DNA of 64,000 nucleotides from Synechococcus sp. A18-25c (GCF_014280035.1 NZ_CP047957.1:1364001-1428000), one strand, 5' to 3'; positions 10,084 to 19,691 are shown, counted from the first letter of the stretch. Program-made: numbers and translations. The notes: generated by a model not told the origin, from the letters alone.

Positions 10084-10779
10084 GTGAGCGCAGTTCTTCC
10101 CGCTGATCTCTTCGAAGCTGAACAGCGCACGCTGGTCGCGCTCCAGGAAGCTCTGGCATCGAAACGACGGGGGCGATGGCAAATCACCTGGAAGTTTGAG
10201 GGACTGCGTCTGCTCGGCCCTGCCTTGCGTTTGGCGACCGCTTTAAAGGAAAGCGGTCGCAGTCTTCTATTGGCATGGCCCGATGCCGGTGCTGCTGCAC
10301 TGGCAAAACGGGATGGACCTGAGCTGGCCGAATGCTGTGTGGATCTCATGCAGCTCCAACGCGATCCAGCCTGGGCCCAGCGTGGGGATCTCCTCCTGAT
10401 CGCCAGTGCACAGCCAAGTGATTACGACACGGTTGAAGCGATCTGCAACCAGTGGATGGAGCCGGTCGTGTTGCTCAACGGACGGCTTGAAGATGCCGCG
10501 GTCGGCATTGGCAGCGTGGCCCGCACCAGGCGACGTGGATTTCTATCCACCTGGCAATCGGCCTTTCATCTCGAGCCTTTTCTGCAGGGGGCGCTGATGC
10601 AGGAGCGCTTGAAGGAATGGGAGCTTTTTCGGCTGGATCCCGCGGGTTATCGCTGGGTGCAGCAGTTTGAAGCGCGACCTGATCAGGAGCAGATCGATGA
10701 CGCACTCTCTTCATCAGCCGATGGCTTGCGCCAGACATTGGGTGCGATGGATCGCTTTATTGACGATCTTCGTGGTTGA
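10084..10779 (+). CDS. DUF1995 family protein (cyanobacteria/plastid)
   Basis: 231 aa starting at GTG 10084. The opening LPADLFEAEQRTLVALQEAL and the WKFEGLRLLGPALRLATAL segment match the DUF1995 family of cyanobacteria and plastids; the plant LPA3-type proteins, linked to photosystem II accumulation, belong to this group. No catalytic motif, signal peptide or membrane segment is visible, so it is probably soluble. It stands 47 nt after the cysteine desulfurase and 44 nt before the DUF4330 gene. The molecular role is unknown. Confidence 0.7.
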   Translation: MSAVLPADLFEAEQRTLVALQEALASKRRGRWQITWKFEGLRLLGPALRLATALKESGRSLLLAWPDAGAAALAKRDGPELAECCVDLMQLQRDPAWAQRGDLLLIASAQPSDYDTVEAICNQWMEPVVLLNGRLEDAAVGIGSVARTRRRGFLSTWQSAFHLEPFLQGALMQERLKEWELFRLDPAGYRWVQQFEARPDQEQIDDALSSSADGLRQTLGAMDRFIDDLRG

Positions 10780-10823
10780 TCCACAGCCACATCACTTTTA
10801 GTGTTGCCAGAAAGTTACTGGTT

Positions 10824-11339
10824 ATGACTCTTCAAGATCGCCTGCGATCGCTGTCAGTTGTCGATACGGCAGCGGTTCTTGTGGTGATCGCCGCCGTAGG
10901 TGGCGTGTTGTGGAGTCCCAAACTCAGCAATACGGTGGCCAAGGCCACTGGGGCGCTCAAGCTCGTTGAGGTCATGGTGGATGTGCGCAATATCAGCGCT
11001 GCTGATCCGGACGGTTTGGTGCGTGAGGCGCTGGATGCAGGGAGAACCACCCTGGTGATCAGAAACCAACCGGCAGGCTCCGCCGAATTGGTGCGTGTTG
11101 ATGACATCCGAACGCGCCTGACAGCGGTTCAACCCGATGGCCGTGTGGTCATCGCTGACGACCCCAACAAAGACATCAACGGGATGCTCAATGCGCGCTT
11201 CGTCCTCAAGGGCGATGCCATGGTGTCGCCGTCGGGGGTGGTGATGGCTGGGACCAAGCTCAAAGTGGGCATTCCGGTGGAGTTGGAAGGTCGCACCTAC
11301 CGAGTGAATGGAACGGTCAGTGGGGTGACGATTCCATGA
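10824..11339 (+). CDS. DUF4330-type membrane-anchored protein
   Basis: 171 aa from ATG 10824; an upstream in-frame TTG at 10776 is less likely. One N-terminal membrane segment (VVDTAAVLVVIAAVGGVLWSP) is followed by a soluble beta-rich domain with the repeated pattern VEVMVDVRNISAADP ... GTKLKVGIPVELEGRTYRVNGTVSGV. This is the layout of the cyanobacterial DUF4330 family, whose function is not known to me. Its stop overlaps the dacB start as ATGA, which suggests translational coupling with an envelope enzyme. Confidence 0.65.
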   Translation: MTLQDRLRSLSVVDTAAVLVVIAAVGGVLWSPKLSNTVAKATGALKLVEVMVDVRNISAADPDGLVREALDAGRTTLVIRNQPAGSAELVRVDDIRTRLTAVQPDGRVVIADDPNKDINGMLNARFVLKGDAMVSPSGVVMAGTKLKVGIPVELEGRTYRVNGTVSGVTIP

Positions 11340-12634
11340 AGACGCTCGGCTTTTCTCTAGCAATGCTGCTGCCGTTGGCGGCCCCAAGGGTTCGCGCTGA
11401 TGTCTTGCCGCTGATCGCGCCGCCGCCGCCCGAGACCGAGCAACCGCTTCCAACCCTCCAACCGGGGAGATCCTGTCCTGAGCTTGCCAAGGCCATTCGT
11501 GCCGATGTGGGCGCTGAGGCCCGCGTATGGTCCGTCACGGTGCTCAATAGTGACGGCGACATTCTGGGTGATGTGAATGGTGCCGTGCCCAGGATTCCAG
11601 CTTCTAATCAGAAGTTGGTTAGCACCGCTTTTGCACTCGATCGTCTGGGCCCCGATTTCCGTCTCAAGACACGATTGATTCAGCGTCCTGACGGATCCCT
11701 CGAACTGAATGGGGAAGGTGATCCAGATCTCGGAATTGCTGGGTTGCAGCGCTTTGCGATGGCAGCTCTGCGTCAGGGCGGAGCCATGGGTGAATCCCTG
11801 CAGGACGTCAAGTTGATGGTCCGAGAGGAACCACGCAGCAACTGGTGGCCTGCGGATTGGCATCCGGCGGATCGTGGGTATGCCTATGGGGCTCCGATTA
11901 CTCGTCTCGCCCTGACCAGCAATGCCGTCGGTGGAGCCGTCAGCGACCCCTACAACCGGCTCCAGGTTCTCTTCAGCAAGGAGGTTTCACGCCGTGGAGG
12001 CACGGTGAGCATTGAACGAGGTCAACCCATGGTGGAACCACTCCCCACGGATGACGACCACAGCGTGGTTCTTCATGAGGAAGCCTCCGCACCCATGCAC
12101 GCGCTGCTCAGCCTGGCCAACACGGAAAGTCACAACTTCACCGCTGAGGTGCTGATGCGTCAGGCGTCTGGCCTCTGGGATGTGAATGCCGCGTCCAGAG
12201 CCACCGAACGTTGGATGCTTGAGCAGGGATTGCCTATCCAAGGGTTGCGGGTTGCTGATGGCAGTGGACTCTCACGCAACAACAGGGTGACCAGCCGCAC
12301 TATTGCCGCTTTGTTGATGCGCATGGATCAACATCCCTTCGCGCCTTACTACCAGGCGTCGATGGCCATTGCAGGACAGCGAGGAACCCTACGGAATCTC
12401 TATCGCGGGACGGTCCTCGAGGGCAAGTTCCGCGGGAAAACCGGCACCATCAGTGGTGTCCGCAGCATCTCTGGATATCTTCAGACGCACGATGGACCGC
12501 GCTATGTGGCGATGATCTCCAATGGATCGGGCTACCCCAACACGGTGATGGGGCAGATTCTCCGTTCCGTGCAACGGTTCAGCCCGTGCCCTTCATCTGA
12601 CGCAACCGTGATGCAGCCCGACGTGCCCGGCTGA
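11336..12634 (+). CDS. dacB: D-alanyl-D-alanine carboxypeptidase/endopeptidase (PBP4, peptidase S13)
   Basis: 432 aa with a signal peptide (residues 1 to about 22, ending RVRA). Works in the periplasm on peptidoglycan cross-links and pentapeptides. The three penicillin-binding motifs are visible: SxxK in IPASNQKLV, SxN in DGSGLSRNN, and KTG in FRGKTGTISG. The insert between the first two motifs is of S13 type. It is translationally coupled to the DUF4330 gene, and its 3' end overlaps that of the convergent coiled-coil gene by 56 nt. Confidence 0.9.
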   Translation: MKTLGFSLAMLLPLAAPRVRADVLPLIAPPPPETEQPLPTLQPGRSCPELAKAIRADVGAEARVWSVTVLNSDGDILGDVNGAVPRIPASNQKLVSTAFALDRLGPDFRLKTRLIQRPDGSLELNGEGDPDLGIAGLQRFAMAALRQGGAMGESLQDVKLMVREEPRSNWWPADWHPADRGYAYGAPITRLALTSNAVGGAVSDPYNRLQVLFSKEVSRRGGTVSIERGQPMVEPLPTDDDHSVVLHEEASAPMHALLSLANTESHNFTAEVLMRQASGLWDVNAASRATERWMLEQGLPIQGLRVADGSGLSRNNRVTSRTIAALLMRMDQHPFAPYYQASMAIAGQRGTLRNLYRGTVLEGKFRGKTGTISGVRSISGYLQTHDGPRYVAMISNGSGYPNTVMGQILRSVQRFSPCPSSDATVMQPDVPG

Positions 12635-13508
12635 TCGGCACGGTTTTGCTGTCTTGAGACTCGGCTCTGCTGGACTCGGTTTGACCGGTCTGGATCTTGA
12701 TGAGTTCCTGCCGTCCCGCCAACACCACCTGAGCCATCTCCTTCAGTCGCTGTTCGAGTTCCCCGAGGGTCTGTTCGGCGTAGCGGTTGGCACCCTCCTG
12801 AACGGTGGACGCTTCTTTTCGGCTGCGCTGAATCAGCAATTCACATTGCTGCTGCGTCTGATGACGGAACTGCAGAGCATCTTGTTGAAGACGCTCAGCC
12901 TCAGTCTGCGCTTCCCTCTGAATCCTCAAGCCTTCCTGACGGATTTGGTCGAGATCCTGAAGCGACTGCTGTCGGTTGCGCTCATGCTGTTCGCTCAGTT
13001 GACGCTTGAGTTCGATCGCCTCCTGATCGAGCTGTTGTCTGCGCTGAAGGGCTTCTTGCTCCAGTTGCTGTCGGCGTGTGGCGAATTGCTGTTCAAGTTG
13101 AGCCTGCTTGGTCTGCATCTCCTGCTCCATCTGCGCTGCTTGCTGACGGCTGCTCTGGAGCAGTTGCTCGCACTGCTGTCGAATCTGTTCACGCATCTCG
13201 GCGGCCTGGCGTTCCGCCTCCTGACGAATGGACGCCTGCGCGAGCAGTTGTTCACGCTGCTGCTGAGCCGAGTTGACAATCTCATCAGCCTGACTGCGGG
13301 CTGTAGCGATGAAGTCATCGCGTTTCTGCAGCAGTTGATCGGCGTCAGCCACCTGACCCGGCATCGCTTCACGGACGGCATCGAGAATCTCAATGGCGTC
13401 CTGCTCGTTCACGAGCCTCCCGCCACTGAAGGGAATGCGACTGCCCTCCAGCACGATCTCCTCGAGCTGATCGAGCTGGTCGATGACGGAGAAGCGGATC
13501 TCGCTCAT
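12579..13508 (-). CDS. Glutamine-rich coiled-coil protein (possibly DivIVA/Cdv3-like)
   Basis: 309 aa. A short N-terminal domain ([45 protein letters not shown] pattern over residues 1-45) leads into a very long Q/E/R-rich coiled coil (about residues 55-275) with alanine-rich heptads, then a basic tail ending [12 protein letters not shown]. The layout recalls DivIVA-related coiled-coil proteins of cyanobacteria such as Cdv3, which act in division, but I cannot prove the homology. The start overlaps the coaD stop (ATGA), and the 3' end overlaps dacB. A long antisense reading frame here is a composition artefact. Confidence 0.75.
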   Translation of the reverse strand: MSEIRFSVIDQLDQLEEIVLEGSRIPFSGGRLVNEQDAIEILDAVREAMPGQVADADQLLQKRDDFIATARSQADEIVNSAQQQREQLLAQASIRQEAERQAAEMREQIRQQCEQLLQSSRQQAAQMEQEMQTKQAQLEQQFATRRQQLEQEALQRRQQLDQEAIELKRQLSEQHERNRQQSLQDLDQIRQEGLRIQREAQTEAERLQQDALQFRHQTQQQCELLIQRSRKEASTVQEGANRYAEQTLGELEQRLKEMAQVVLAGRQELIKIQTGQTESSRAESQDSKTVPISRARRAASRLRQMKGTG

Positions 13509-14002
13509 CGCGACGGGGGATCGAAAGCCGAATTAAAGAACCTTCCGAGGTCCTCCGCCACCACCGGCGGCACCATGTGATCCACAGAGCCACCAAATCG
13601 AGCCACTTCTTTGACCACCGAACTGCTCAAAAAGCTGTAGTGGGCTGCAGTGCTGAGGAAAATTGTTTCGAATTCCGGGTCGAGAGATCGGTTGGTATGA
13701 GCAATTTGAAGTTCGTATTCGAAATCGCTCATGGCGCGAAGTCCGCGCAAAATGAGGCGTGCACGATGGCGTCGAGCGCATTCGACGGTCAGTCCGTCGA
13801 AACTGGTGACTGTCACATTGCCCAGATGGGCTGTTGAAACACGGATCTGGTGAAGGCGCTGATCCAACGGGAAGGTGGGTGATTTCCCGGGGTTCTGTAA
13901 GACGGCTACAACCAGTTCATCGACCAGGGAGGCACCCCGTTCAATCAAATCCAGATGCCCCAGCGTCAGCGGATCGAAGCTGCCTGGATAGAGCGCTTTC
14001 AT
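13505..14002 (-). CDS. coaD: Phosphopantetheine adenylyltransferase
   Basis: 165 aa from ATG 14002; the in-frame ATG at 14041 adds 13 poorly fitting residues. Transfers AMP from ATP to 4'-phosphopantetheine in coenzyme A synthesis. The nucleotidyltransferase motif is [18 protein letters not shown], and further family blocks are [21 protein letters not shown], and the C-terminal [13 protein letters not shown]. It is divergent from uvrC with about 60 nt between starts and coupled to the coiled-coil gene downstream. Confidence 0.95.
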   Translation of the reverse strand: MKALYPGSFDPLTLGHLDLIERGASLVDELVVAVLQNPGKSPTFPLDQRLHQIRVSTAHLGNVTVTSFDGLTVECARRHRARLILRGLRAMSDFEYELQIAHTNRSLDPEFETIFLSTAAHYSFLSSSVVKEVARFGGSVDHMVPPVVAEDLGRFFNSAFDPPSR

Positions 14003-14064
14003 CCCGAGTTCAGCAGGGCGTCCTGGCCGGATCCTATGCACCTCGGCATCTCTAGATTCTGGGC

Positions 14065-16026
14065 ATGCAGTCCTCTTTGCTCGAGCAACCGGATCGCCTC
14101 GAACGACGCCTGAAGGAAATCCCGACAGAACCAGGTTGTTACCTGATGCGGGATGCCGAGGATCGTCTGCTGTACGTGGGCAAATCCAAAAGCTTGCGCA
14201 GCCGTGTCCGCAGCTATTTCCGAAGCCGACATGACCTGAGCCCGCGCATCCGGTTGATGGTGCGCCAGATCTGTGAAATCGAATTCATCGTTACAGACAG
14301 CGAGGCCGAAGCCCTCGCTTTGGAAGCCAATCTGATCAAGAACCAGCAGCCCCACTTCAATGTGCTGCTCAAGGACGACAAGAAATATCCCTATCTCTGC
14401 ATCACCTGGAGTGAGGCCTACCCAAGGATCTTCATCACCCGTCGTCGCCGGTTTCGCAGTCCACTCGACCGCTTCTATGGACCCTATGTCGATGTGGGGC
14501 TGCTGCGACGCACCCTGTTTCTCGTGAAGCGGGTGTTTCCGCTCAGGCAGCGGCCCCGTCCACTCCACCAGGATCGCACGTGCCTGAACTACAACATCGG
14601 GCGTTGTCCAGGGGTCTGCCAGGAGAAAATTAGCTCCGAGGATTATCACCGCACCTTGCGCAAGGTGGCGATGGTGTTCCAGGGCCGCAGCGACGAACTG
14701 CAGACCCTGTTGCGTGAACAAATGGATCGCTACGCAGAGCGACTTGATTTCGAAGCCGCCGCAAAGGTGCGTGATCAGCTGCAGGGACTGGATCAACTCA
14801 CCGCGGATCAGAAGATGAGCATCCCCGACTCATCGGTCAGTCGGGATGTCATCGCCATGGCTGCTGATGAGCGGCTCGCAGCCGTTCAGCTGTTTCAGAT
14901 GCGTGCCGGCAAGCTTGTCGGCCGATTGGGATACATGGCCGATGCCTCTGGTCAGGAACCAGGCCTGATTCTCCAGAGGGTGATCGAAGAGCACTACAGC
15001 CAGGTGGATGCCGTGGAGATTCCACCGGAGTTGCTGGTGCAGCATCCACTCCAGCAACAGGACCTGCTCGAGGAGTGGCTGACCGAGCAACGAGAGCGCA
15101 AGGTGCAGATCCATTGCCCCAAGCAACGTCAGAAAGCGGATCTGATCGATCTGGTGCAGCGCAATGCCGATTACGAACTTCAGCGTGCCAAGCAGAGTCA
15201 GGAACAGCAGGCCCTGGCCACAGAGGATTTGGCACAACTGTTGGAGCTGCCCATACCTCCCCGTCGGATTGAGGGCTACGACATCAGTCACATTCAGGGC
15301 AGCGACGCAGTGGCGTCCCAAGTGGTCTTCATCGATGGGCTTCCTGCGAAGCAGCACTACCGCAAATACAAAATCCGCAGCAGCAGTATCCAAGCCGGAC
15401 ACAGCGATGACTTCATGGCCATGGCCGAGATCATGCGTCGTCGTTTCCGGCGTTGGGCCAGGGCCAAGGCTGACGGTGTTGATCTCGGTGCCCTTCGTCA
15501 TCAGGGCGGCAGTGCCTTGCAGACCGATGGCCTGAACGACTGGCCTGATGTGGTGATGATCGACGGTGGCAAGGGGCAGCTATCAGCGGTGATGGAGGCC
15601 TTGCGGGAGCTCAACCTGCATGAGGACCTCAACGTGTGTTCTCTGGCGAAGCAACGCGAAGAGATCTTCATGCCAGGGGAAAGTCAGCCACTCGACAGCG
15701 AGCCGGATCAACTAGGTGTTGGTCTGCTTCGGCGCTTGCGCGATGAAGCGCATCGGTTCGCCGTGAGTTTTCACCGGCAGCAGCGTGGTGAGCGCATGAA
15801 ACGTTCGCGTCTGTCGGACATCCCTGGCGTTGGTCCCAAGCGGGTCAAAGACCTGCTGGCCCACTTTCATTCCATCGATGCCATTCAACTGGCCACGGTT
15901 GAAACACTGGCTCAGGCTCCAGGGGTCGGCCTGGCCCTGGCAAGGGATATCCGCCGGTTCTTTCACCCCGATGAGGATCCAGAGCAGGATGGGGCCACTC
16001 ACGACCCTGGAGCATCCCAGCCATGA
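14065..16026 (+). CDS. uvrC: Excinuclease ABC subunit C
   Basis: 653 aa nucleotide-excision repair nuclease that makes both incisions with UvrB. Domains in order: GIY-YIG nuclease (PGCYLMRD ... [14 protein letters not shown]), a conserved Cys region ([14 protein letters not shown]), UVR/UvrB-binding helix pair ([15 protein letters not shown] near residue 230), the RNase H-like 5' nuclease domain ([22 protein letters not shown]), and C-terminal helix-hairpin-helix motifs ([25 protein letters not shown]). Full length. The following small gene begins at its stop codon. Confidence 0.96.
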   Translation: MQSSLLEQPDRLERRLKEIPTEPGCYLMRDAEDRLLYVGKSKSLRSRVRSYFRSRHDLSPRIRLMVRQICEIEFIVTDSEAEALALEANLIKNQQPHFNVLLKDDKKYPYLCITWSEAYPRIFITRRRRFRSPLDRFYGPYVDVGLLRRTLFLVKRVFPLRQRPRPLHQDRTCLNYNIGRCPGVCQEKISSEDYHRTLRKVAMVFQGRSDELQTLLREQMDRYAERLDFEAAAKVRDQLQGLDQLTADQKMSIPDSSVSRDVIAMAADERLAAVQLFQMRAGKLVGRLGYMADASGQEPGLILQRVIEEHYSQVDAVEIPPELLVQHPLQQQDLLEEWLTEQRERKVQIHCPKQRQKADLIDLVQRNADYELQRAKQSQEQQALATEDLAQLLELPIPPRRIEGYDISHIQGSDAVASQVVFIDGLPAKQHYRKYKIRSSSIQAGHSDDFMAMAEIMRRRFRRWARAKADGVDLGALRHQGGSALQTDGLNDWPDVVMIDGGKGQLSAVMEALRELNLHEDLNVCSLAKQREEIFMPGESQPLDSEPDQLGVGLLRRLRDEAHRFAVSFHRQQRGERMKRSRLSDIPGVGPKRVKDLLAHFHSIDAIQLATVETLAQAPGVGLALARDIRRFFHPDEDPEQDGATHDPGASQP

Positions 16027-16322
16027 TGCGAGTCCTCATCCTGACCGCCCTTTTGTTTGGTCTGCTTACAGGACTGGTATCCCCCTTCCGTGTTGAGGCG
16101 TCTCCAGGTCTTTGCACCGGTCCTGTCTGTGCCGATGACATCACGCGCAGTGCCAAGAACCACTGGCAACTGGTGCTCAAACTGAATGATCAGCTTGGCC
16201 ATCGCGAAAAGGTCGTGATGAATTGCAGAGCTGGCCAGCTCAGTCCAATGTCCGGTCCTGTGGACCGCGCTTACGCCACAGCCATTGGACGACGCGCCTG
16301 TCGACTGGCCGGTGAAGGCTGA
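16023..16322 (+). CDS. Small secreted cysteine-containing hypothetical protein
   Basis: 99 aa that I do not recognise. A clear signal peptide ([21 protein letters not shown], cleavage probably near VEA-SPG) precedes about 70 residues with four cysteines: two in [11 protein letters not shown], one in MNCRAG and one in RRACRLAG, which could form two disulfides. It overlaps the uvrC stop by 4 nt and ends 2 nt before the photolyase-family gene, so it should be co-transcribed with both. A periplasmic or thylakoid-lumen location is inferred. Confidence 0.7.
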   Translation: MMRVLILTALLFGLLTGLVSPFRVEASPGLCTGPVCADDITRSAKNHWQLVLKLNDQLGHREKVVMNCRAGQLSPMSGPVDRAYATAIGRRACRLAGEG

Positions 16323-16324
16323 CG

Positions 16325-17812
16325 ATGGAACTGACGCTGATCTTTCCCCATCAGCTGTTTGCTGATCATCCCTGTCTGAAATCCGGCCGGTCGGTGGCCC
16401 TGATCGAAGATCCGCTGTTCTTTGGCACTGATCCCCAATGGCCGATGCAGGTGCATCGCCAGCGTGTTTTGCTACACCGCGCATCGATGTCGGCCTACGC
16501 CGACACGTTGCGTGAGCGTGGTTACCACGTCGTTCAACGTCATCATCACCAGGCCAGCAACACAGAAGGGCACCTGCAGTCTTTGGTCGATCAAGGATTT
16601 CGCAGCTTTCACCTCGCTGATCCCATCGACGATCTTCTATCGAAACGACTGCGGAGTTTTGTTGCCTCCAATGCCTATGGCCTGGAGATCAGCGCAACAC
16701 CAATGCTGCTGACGCCCGATGCCGTTGTTGAGGAGCACTTCAACAACGGGCGCAAGCCGTTCATGGCCAAGTTTTATGAGATGCAGCGTCGACGCCTTGG
16801 TGTGTTGATGGATGCCGAGGGCAATCCTGTCGGAGGGAAATGGAGCTTTGATGCTGACAATCGCAAGAAGCTGCCCAAGGGCATCGTGGTGCCACCAGAG
16901 CCGGACGTTGGCTCTGATTCACGCGTAGATCAGGCCCGCGAACAACTGGATGCTGAGCAGCTGCCGTTGATTGGTTCCTGGACGCATTTTGCGTACCCGC
17001 TTGATCATCACCAGGCCGATCGATGGTTGCAAACCTTTTTAGAGGCCAGGTTGAAGCAATTCGGGTCCTATGAGGATGCCATCAGTACCCAGCACCGGGT
17101 GATGTGGCACAGCGTGCTGACCCCCATGCTCAATATCGGTCTGCTGACACCGCAACAGGTTCTGGACCGAACCCTTGAACGGGCTTCAGAAGGTGACGTT
17201 CCTCTCAACTCGCTTGAGGGATTCATCCGCCAGATCATCGGTTGGAGAGAGTTCATGGCAGCGATGTACAAGCGCCATGGCGTCGTGATGCGCAATGGAA
17301 ATTTCTGGGAGTTCGAAGACCGGCCCATTCCCCAGGCGTTCTACCAGGGAACCACGGGACTTCCTCCGATCGACGATGCCATCCGACATGCGCTCGAGAC
17401 CGGCTACTGCCATCACATCGAACGGTTGATGCTGCTCGGCAATGTGATGTTGTTATGTGGCTTTCATCCGACCCGGGTCTACACCTGGTTCATGGAGTTG
17501 TTCGTGGATGCCTTCGACTGGGTGATGGTTCCCAATGTGTATGGCATGAGCCAGTTCGCTGACGCGGGTTTATTCACTACCAAGCCCTATTTGTCGGGAT
17601 CCAACTATGTCCGCAAGATGTCGGACTATCGCAAGGGCGAGTGGTGCGATGTCTGGGATGGATTGTTTTGGAGTTTCATCAAGAGGCATGAGACCTTTTT
17701 CCGTGGTCAGTACCGCCTGGCGATGATGGCTCGCAACCTCGATCGCATGGCACCAGAGGTGCTTAACACTCATCAGCACCGTGCAGGGATGTTCCTTGAA
17801 TCCCTGACTTGA
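16325..17812 (+). CDS. Cryptochrome/photolyase family protein of the FeS-BCP (PhrB/CryB) type, lacking most cluster cysteines
   Basis: 495 aa. The N-terminal LTLIFPHQLF domain and the FAD-binding part (VMWHSVLTPMLNIGLLTP, GFIRQIIGWREFM, HHIERLMLLGN, VPNVYGMSQFADAGLFTTKPY) match the deoxyribodipyrimidine photolyase-related family typified by Agrobacterium PhrB, a (6-4) photolyase, and Rhodobacter CryB. Those proteins bind a 4Fe-4S cluster with four Cys. Here the loop after MSDY is short (RKGEWCDVWDG), and the upstream Cys position appears to be Pro (about residue 348), so at most one ligand remains. Neighbourhood with uvrC supports a repair role. Confidence 0.85.
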   Translation: MELTLIFPHQLFADHPCLKSGRSVALIEDPLFFGTDPQWPMQVHRQRVLLHRASMSAYADTLRERGYHVVQRHHHQASNTEGHLQSLVDQGFRSFHLADPIDDLLSKRLRSFVASNAYGLEISATPMLLTPDAVVEEHFNNGRKPFMAKFYEMQRRRLGVLMDAEGNPVGGKWSFDADNRKKLPKGIVVPPEPDVGSDSRVDQAREQLDAEQLPLIGSWTHFAYPLDHHQADRWLQTFLEARLKQFGSYEDAISTQHRVMWHSVLTPMLNIGLLTPQQVLDRTLERASEGDVPLNSLEGFIRQIIGWREFMAAMYKRHGVVMRNGNFWEFEDRPIPQAFYQGTTGLPPIDDAIRHALETGYCHHIERLMLLGNVMLLCGFHPTRVYTWFMELFVDAFDWVMVPNVYGMSQFADAGLFTTKPYLSGSNYVRKMSDYRKGEWCDVWDGLFWSFIKRHETFFRGQYRLAMMARNLDRMAPEVLNTHQHRAGMFLESLT

Positions 17813-17846
17813 TGCCTGCCCAAGGTCCCCCACCTCAATCGCTCCG

Positions 17847-18428
17847 ATGACGCTCTCTCCCGAGGCCTATCTCTGGTTTAAGACCCTTCACATCGTCGGT
17901 GTGGTCGTTTGGTTTGCAGGGTTGTTTTACCTCGTGAGGTTGTTCATCTACCACGTGGAAGCCGAAGAGCTGGCTCCTGAACTGCGCACGGCCTTTCAGC
18001 AGCAATACGGGCTCATGGAGAAGCGTCTCGCGAACATCATCACGACCCCAGGAATGGTGGTGGCGGTCTCCATGGCGATCGGACTGCTCATCGCTCAGCC
18101 CTCCTGGTTACAACAAGGTTGGATGCACGCCAAGCTTGCGTTTGTGGCTGCGCTTCTGGCTTATCACGTTTTCTGCTACCGGTTAATGGGCCAGCTGCAG
18201 TCAGGAACCTGCCAATGGAACGGCAAGCAGCTGCGTGCACTGAATGAACTTCCCACGCTGCTGTTGGTGATCGTGGTGATGCTGGTGGTGTTTAAGACCC
18301 AATTCCCCACTAGTGCTGCCACCTGGTTCATCGTGGGCTTGGTGGTGTTCATGGCAGCCTCAATTCAGTTCTATGCCCGCTGGCGTCGACTTCGTGCCGA
18401 AGCCGCTGCTGCCGAACCATCCAGCTGA
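17847..18428 (+). CDS. hemJ: Protoporphyrinogen IX oxidase HemJ
   Basis: 193 aa integral membrane protein with four to five predicted helices. The N-terminal LWFKTLHIVGVVVWFAGLFYLVRLF, with the conserved His thought to bind heme, YGLMEKRLANIITTPGM, and WMHAKLAFVAALLAYH match the HemJ family, the protoporphyrinogen oxidase used by most cyanobacteria. It makes protoporphyrin IX for heme, chlorophyll and bilins. It is 34 nt after the photolyase-type gene and 8 nt before the PHP gene, all in the same direction. Confidence 0.92.
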   Translation: MTLSPEAYLWFKTLHIVGVVVWFAGLFYLVRLFIYHVEAEELAPELRTAFQQQYGLMEKRLANIITTPGMVVAVSMAIGLLIAQPSWLQQGWMHAKLAFVAALLAYHVFCYRLMGQLQSGTCQWNGKQLRALNELPTLLLVIVVMLVVFKTQFPTSAATWFIVGLVVFMAASIQFYARWRRLRAEAAAAEPSS

Positions 18429-18436
18429 ACCAGCCC

Positions 18437-19093
18437 ATGGTCCTGAATCGCCACCCACTGACCTCAGTTCTGGAAACCATCGGTCCGGAGAGCTGTCCAG
18501 GCGACTTGAATTTTCACTGCCATACGCTCTGCAGTGATGGCAGCCTCGAACCGTGCGATCTCATCCGCCAGGCCAGCGCCAATGGCCTTCAACACCTGGC
18601 GGTGACGGATCACCATTCGAGTGCGTCCTACGCGCCCATGCAGGACTGGCTTTCCAGACAGCAAGACCAGGAACTCCCTGTTCCCAAGCTATGGACGGGT
18701 ATGGAGATCAGCGCGATCCTCCGTGGTTGCCTCGTGCATGTGTTGGCACTCGGATTCGAACACGGCCATCCAGCTCTGGCGGTCTACAACCGCGGTGATG
18801 CTGCGGTTGGAGAAGCACTGCGGGCAGACAGTGTTTGTGGCGCCATCCATGACGCCGGTGGATTGGCGATTCTTGCGCATCCAGCGCGCTATCGATTGGG
18901 TTTTTCAGAGCTGATTGATGCAGCGGCAGACCTTGGTTTTGATGGCGGTGAGGCTTGGTATGACTACGAGATGCAACCCCGCTGGAGCTGGTCTCCGGTG
19001 GTGTGCGAAGCCATCGACCAACGCTTGAAGAACCTTGGCCTTTTGCGTACGTGTGGCACCGACACCCACGGGGTTGACCTGGAAGGTCGCTAA
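18437..19093 (+). CDS. PHP domain phosphoesterase (TrpH/YciV-like)
   Basis: 218 aa. Metal-binding PHP motifs are visible: LNFHCHTLCSDGSLEP (HxH ... D), LAVTDHHS, GMEIS, LAILAHPARY and the C-terminal CGTDTHG. Relatives include RNase AM/TrpH, a 5'-3' exonuclease on short RNA, and 3',5'-nucleoside bisphosphate phosphatases; the exact substrate here is not determined. The protein is shorter than the E. coli homologue (about 290 aa) but keeps the metal ligands. It lies directly behind hemJ. Confidence 0.82.
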   Translation: MVLNRHPLTSVLETIGPESCPGDLNFHCHTLCSDGSLEPCDLIRQASANGLQHLAVTDHHSSASYAPMQDWLSRQQDQELPVPKLWTGMEISAILRGCLVHVLALGFEHGHPALAVYNRGDAAVGEALRADSVCGAIHDAGGLAILAHPARYRLGFSELIDAAADLGFDGGEAWYDYEMQPRWSWSPVVCEAIDQRLKNLGLLRTCGTDTHGVDLEGR

Positions 19094-19120
19094 GTTCGAC
19101 AAACGTCCCTGACCGTGGGT

Positions 19121-19684
19121 ATGGGTTTCCTCGATCGTCTGCTCAATTCCAAATCGGATCAAAACGAGCCATCGCGCGGCCCGAAGGCAGAGAAACCCAA
19201 GCCTGAAGCCTTTTTCCTCGACAGCGACAGCTCCTCATCCCTTGGGAATCGCGACTACATGCGCGAAGCCAAGACGATCCGTCGCACCTTCCCCGGCACT
19301 CTCGACAATCCCGGTGGCAAGGAGTTGGTCACTGAGGTGGATGCCATGGACCTCAAGGTTGATACACGCAGTGAGGGCCTCGGCGACGTCAAGGTCGTTC
19401 GCGAAGAGACCAGTGTCATCAAAGACGGGATTCCCAAACCCGTGAAGAAGACCTTTGCCGAGACGATGACCCAGGCCGAACTGGATCAGAAGCTCAAAGG
19501 AAGTGCGCTGACCCAGGCCGGTGTGAATACGCCTTCAGCGAAGGATGCAGCCCCCGTGGCACGCAAGGAAGAGTTGAAGCCCAAGGAAGAAGTCACGGCC
19601 TCATCCCCGGCCTCCAGCAGCAAGAGCACGGCAGCCGGATCGATCGATCCATTCCGGGCGATGGTGCGCGATCTCAACAACTGA
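19121..19684 (+). CDS. Low-complexity cyanobacterial hypothetical protein
   Basis: 187 aa from ATG 19121 (GTG 19115 is an alternative). I do not recognise a characterised family. The N-terminus MGFLDRLLNSKS is followed by a charged region, a central conserved-looking part (NRDYMREAKTIRRTFPGTLDNPGGKELVTEVDAMDLKV) and a Lys/Ala/Ser-rich, probably disordered tail ending IDPFRAMVRDLNN. There is no membrane segment or signal peptide. It is convergent with cobN, with only 7 nt between the stops. Confidence 0.65.
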   Translation: MGFLDRLLNSKSDQNEPSRGPKAEKPKPEAFFLDSDSSSSLGNRDYMREAKTIRRTFPGTLDNPGGKELVTEVDAMDLKVDTRSEGLGDVKVVREETSVIKDGIPKPVKKTFAETMTQAELDQKLKGSALTQAGVNTPSAKDAAPVARKEELKPKEEVTASSPASSSKSTAAGSIDPFRAMVRDLNN

Positions 19685-19691
19685 ATCTGCT

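Noticed and set aside
12654-13580. 308-codon open frame on the plus strand, Leu-rich
   Set aside because: It is antisense to the coiled-coil gene. The Gln/Glu/Arg-rich codons of that gene automatically give Leu and Phe without stops on the other strand; no domain or membrane logic is seen.
13999-15501. Two long minus-strand frames (265 and 223 codons)
   Set aside because: They are antisense to uvrC, which is complete with all domains. No recognisable motif in the shadow frames.
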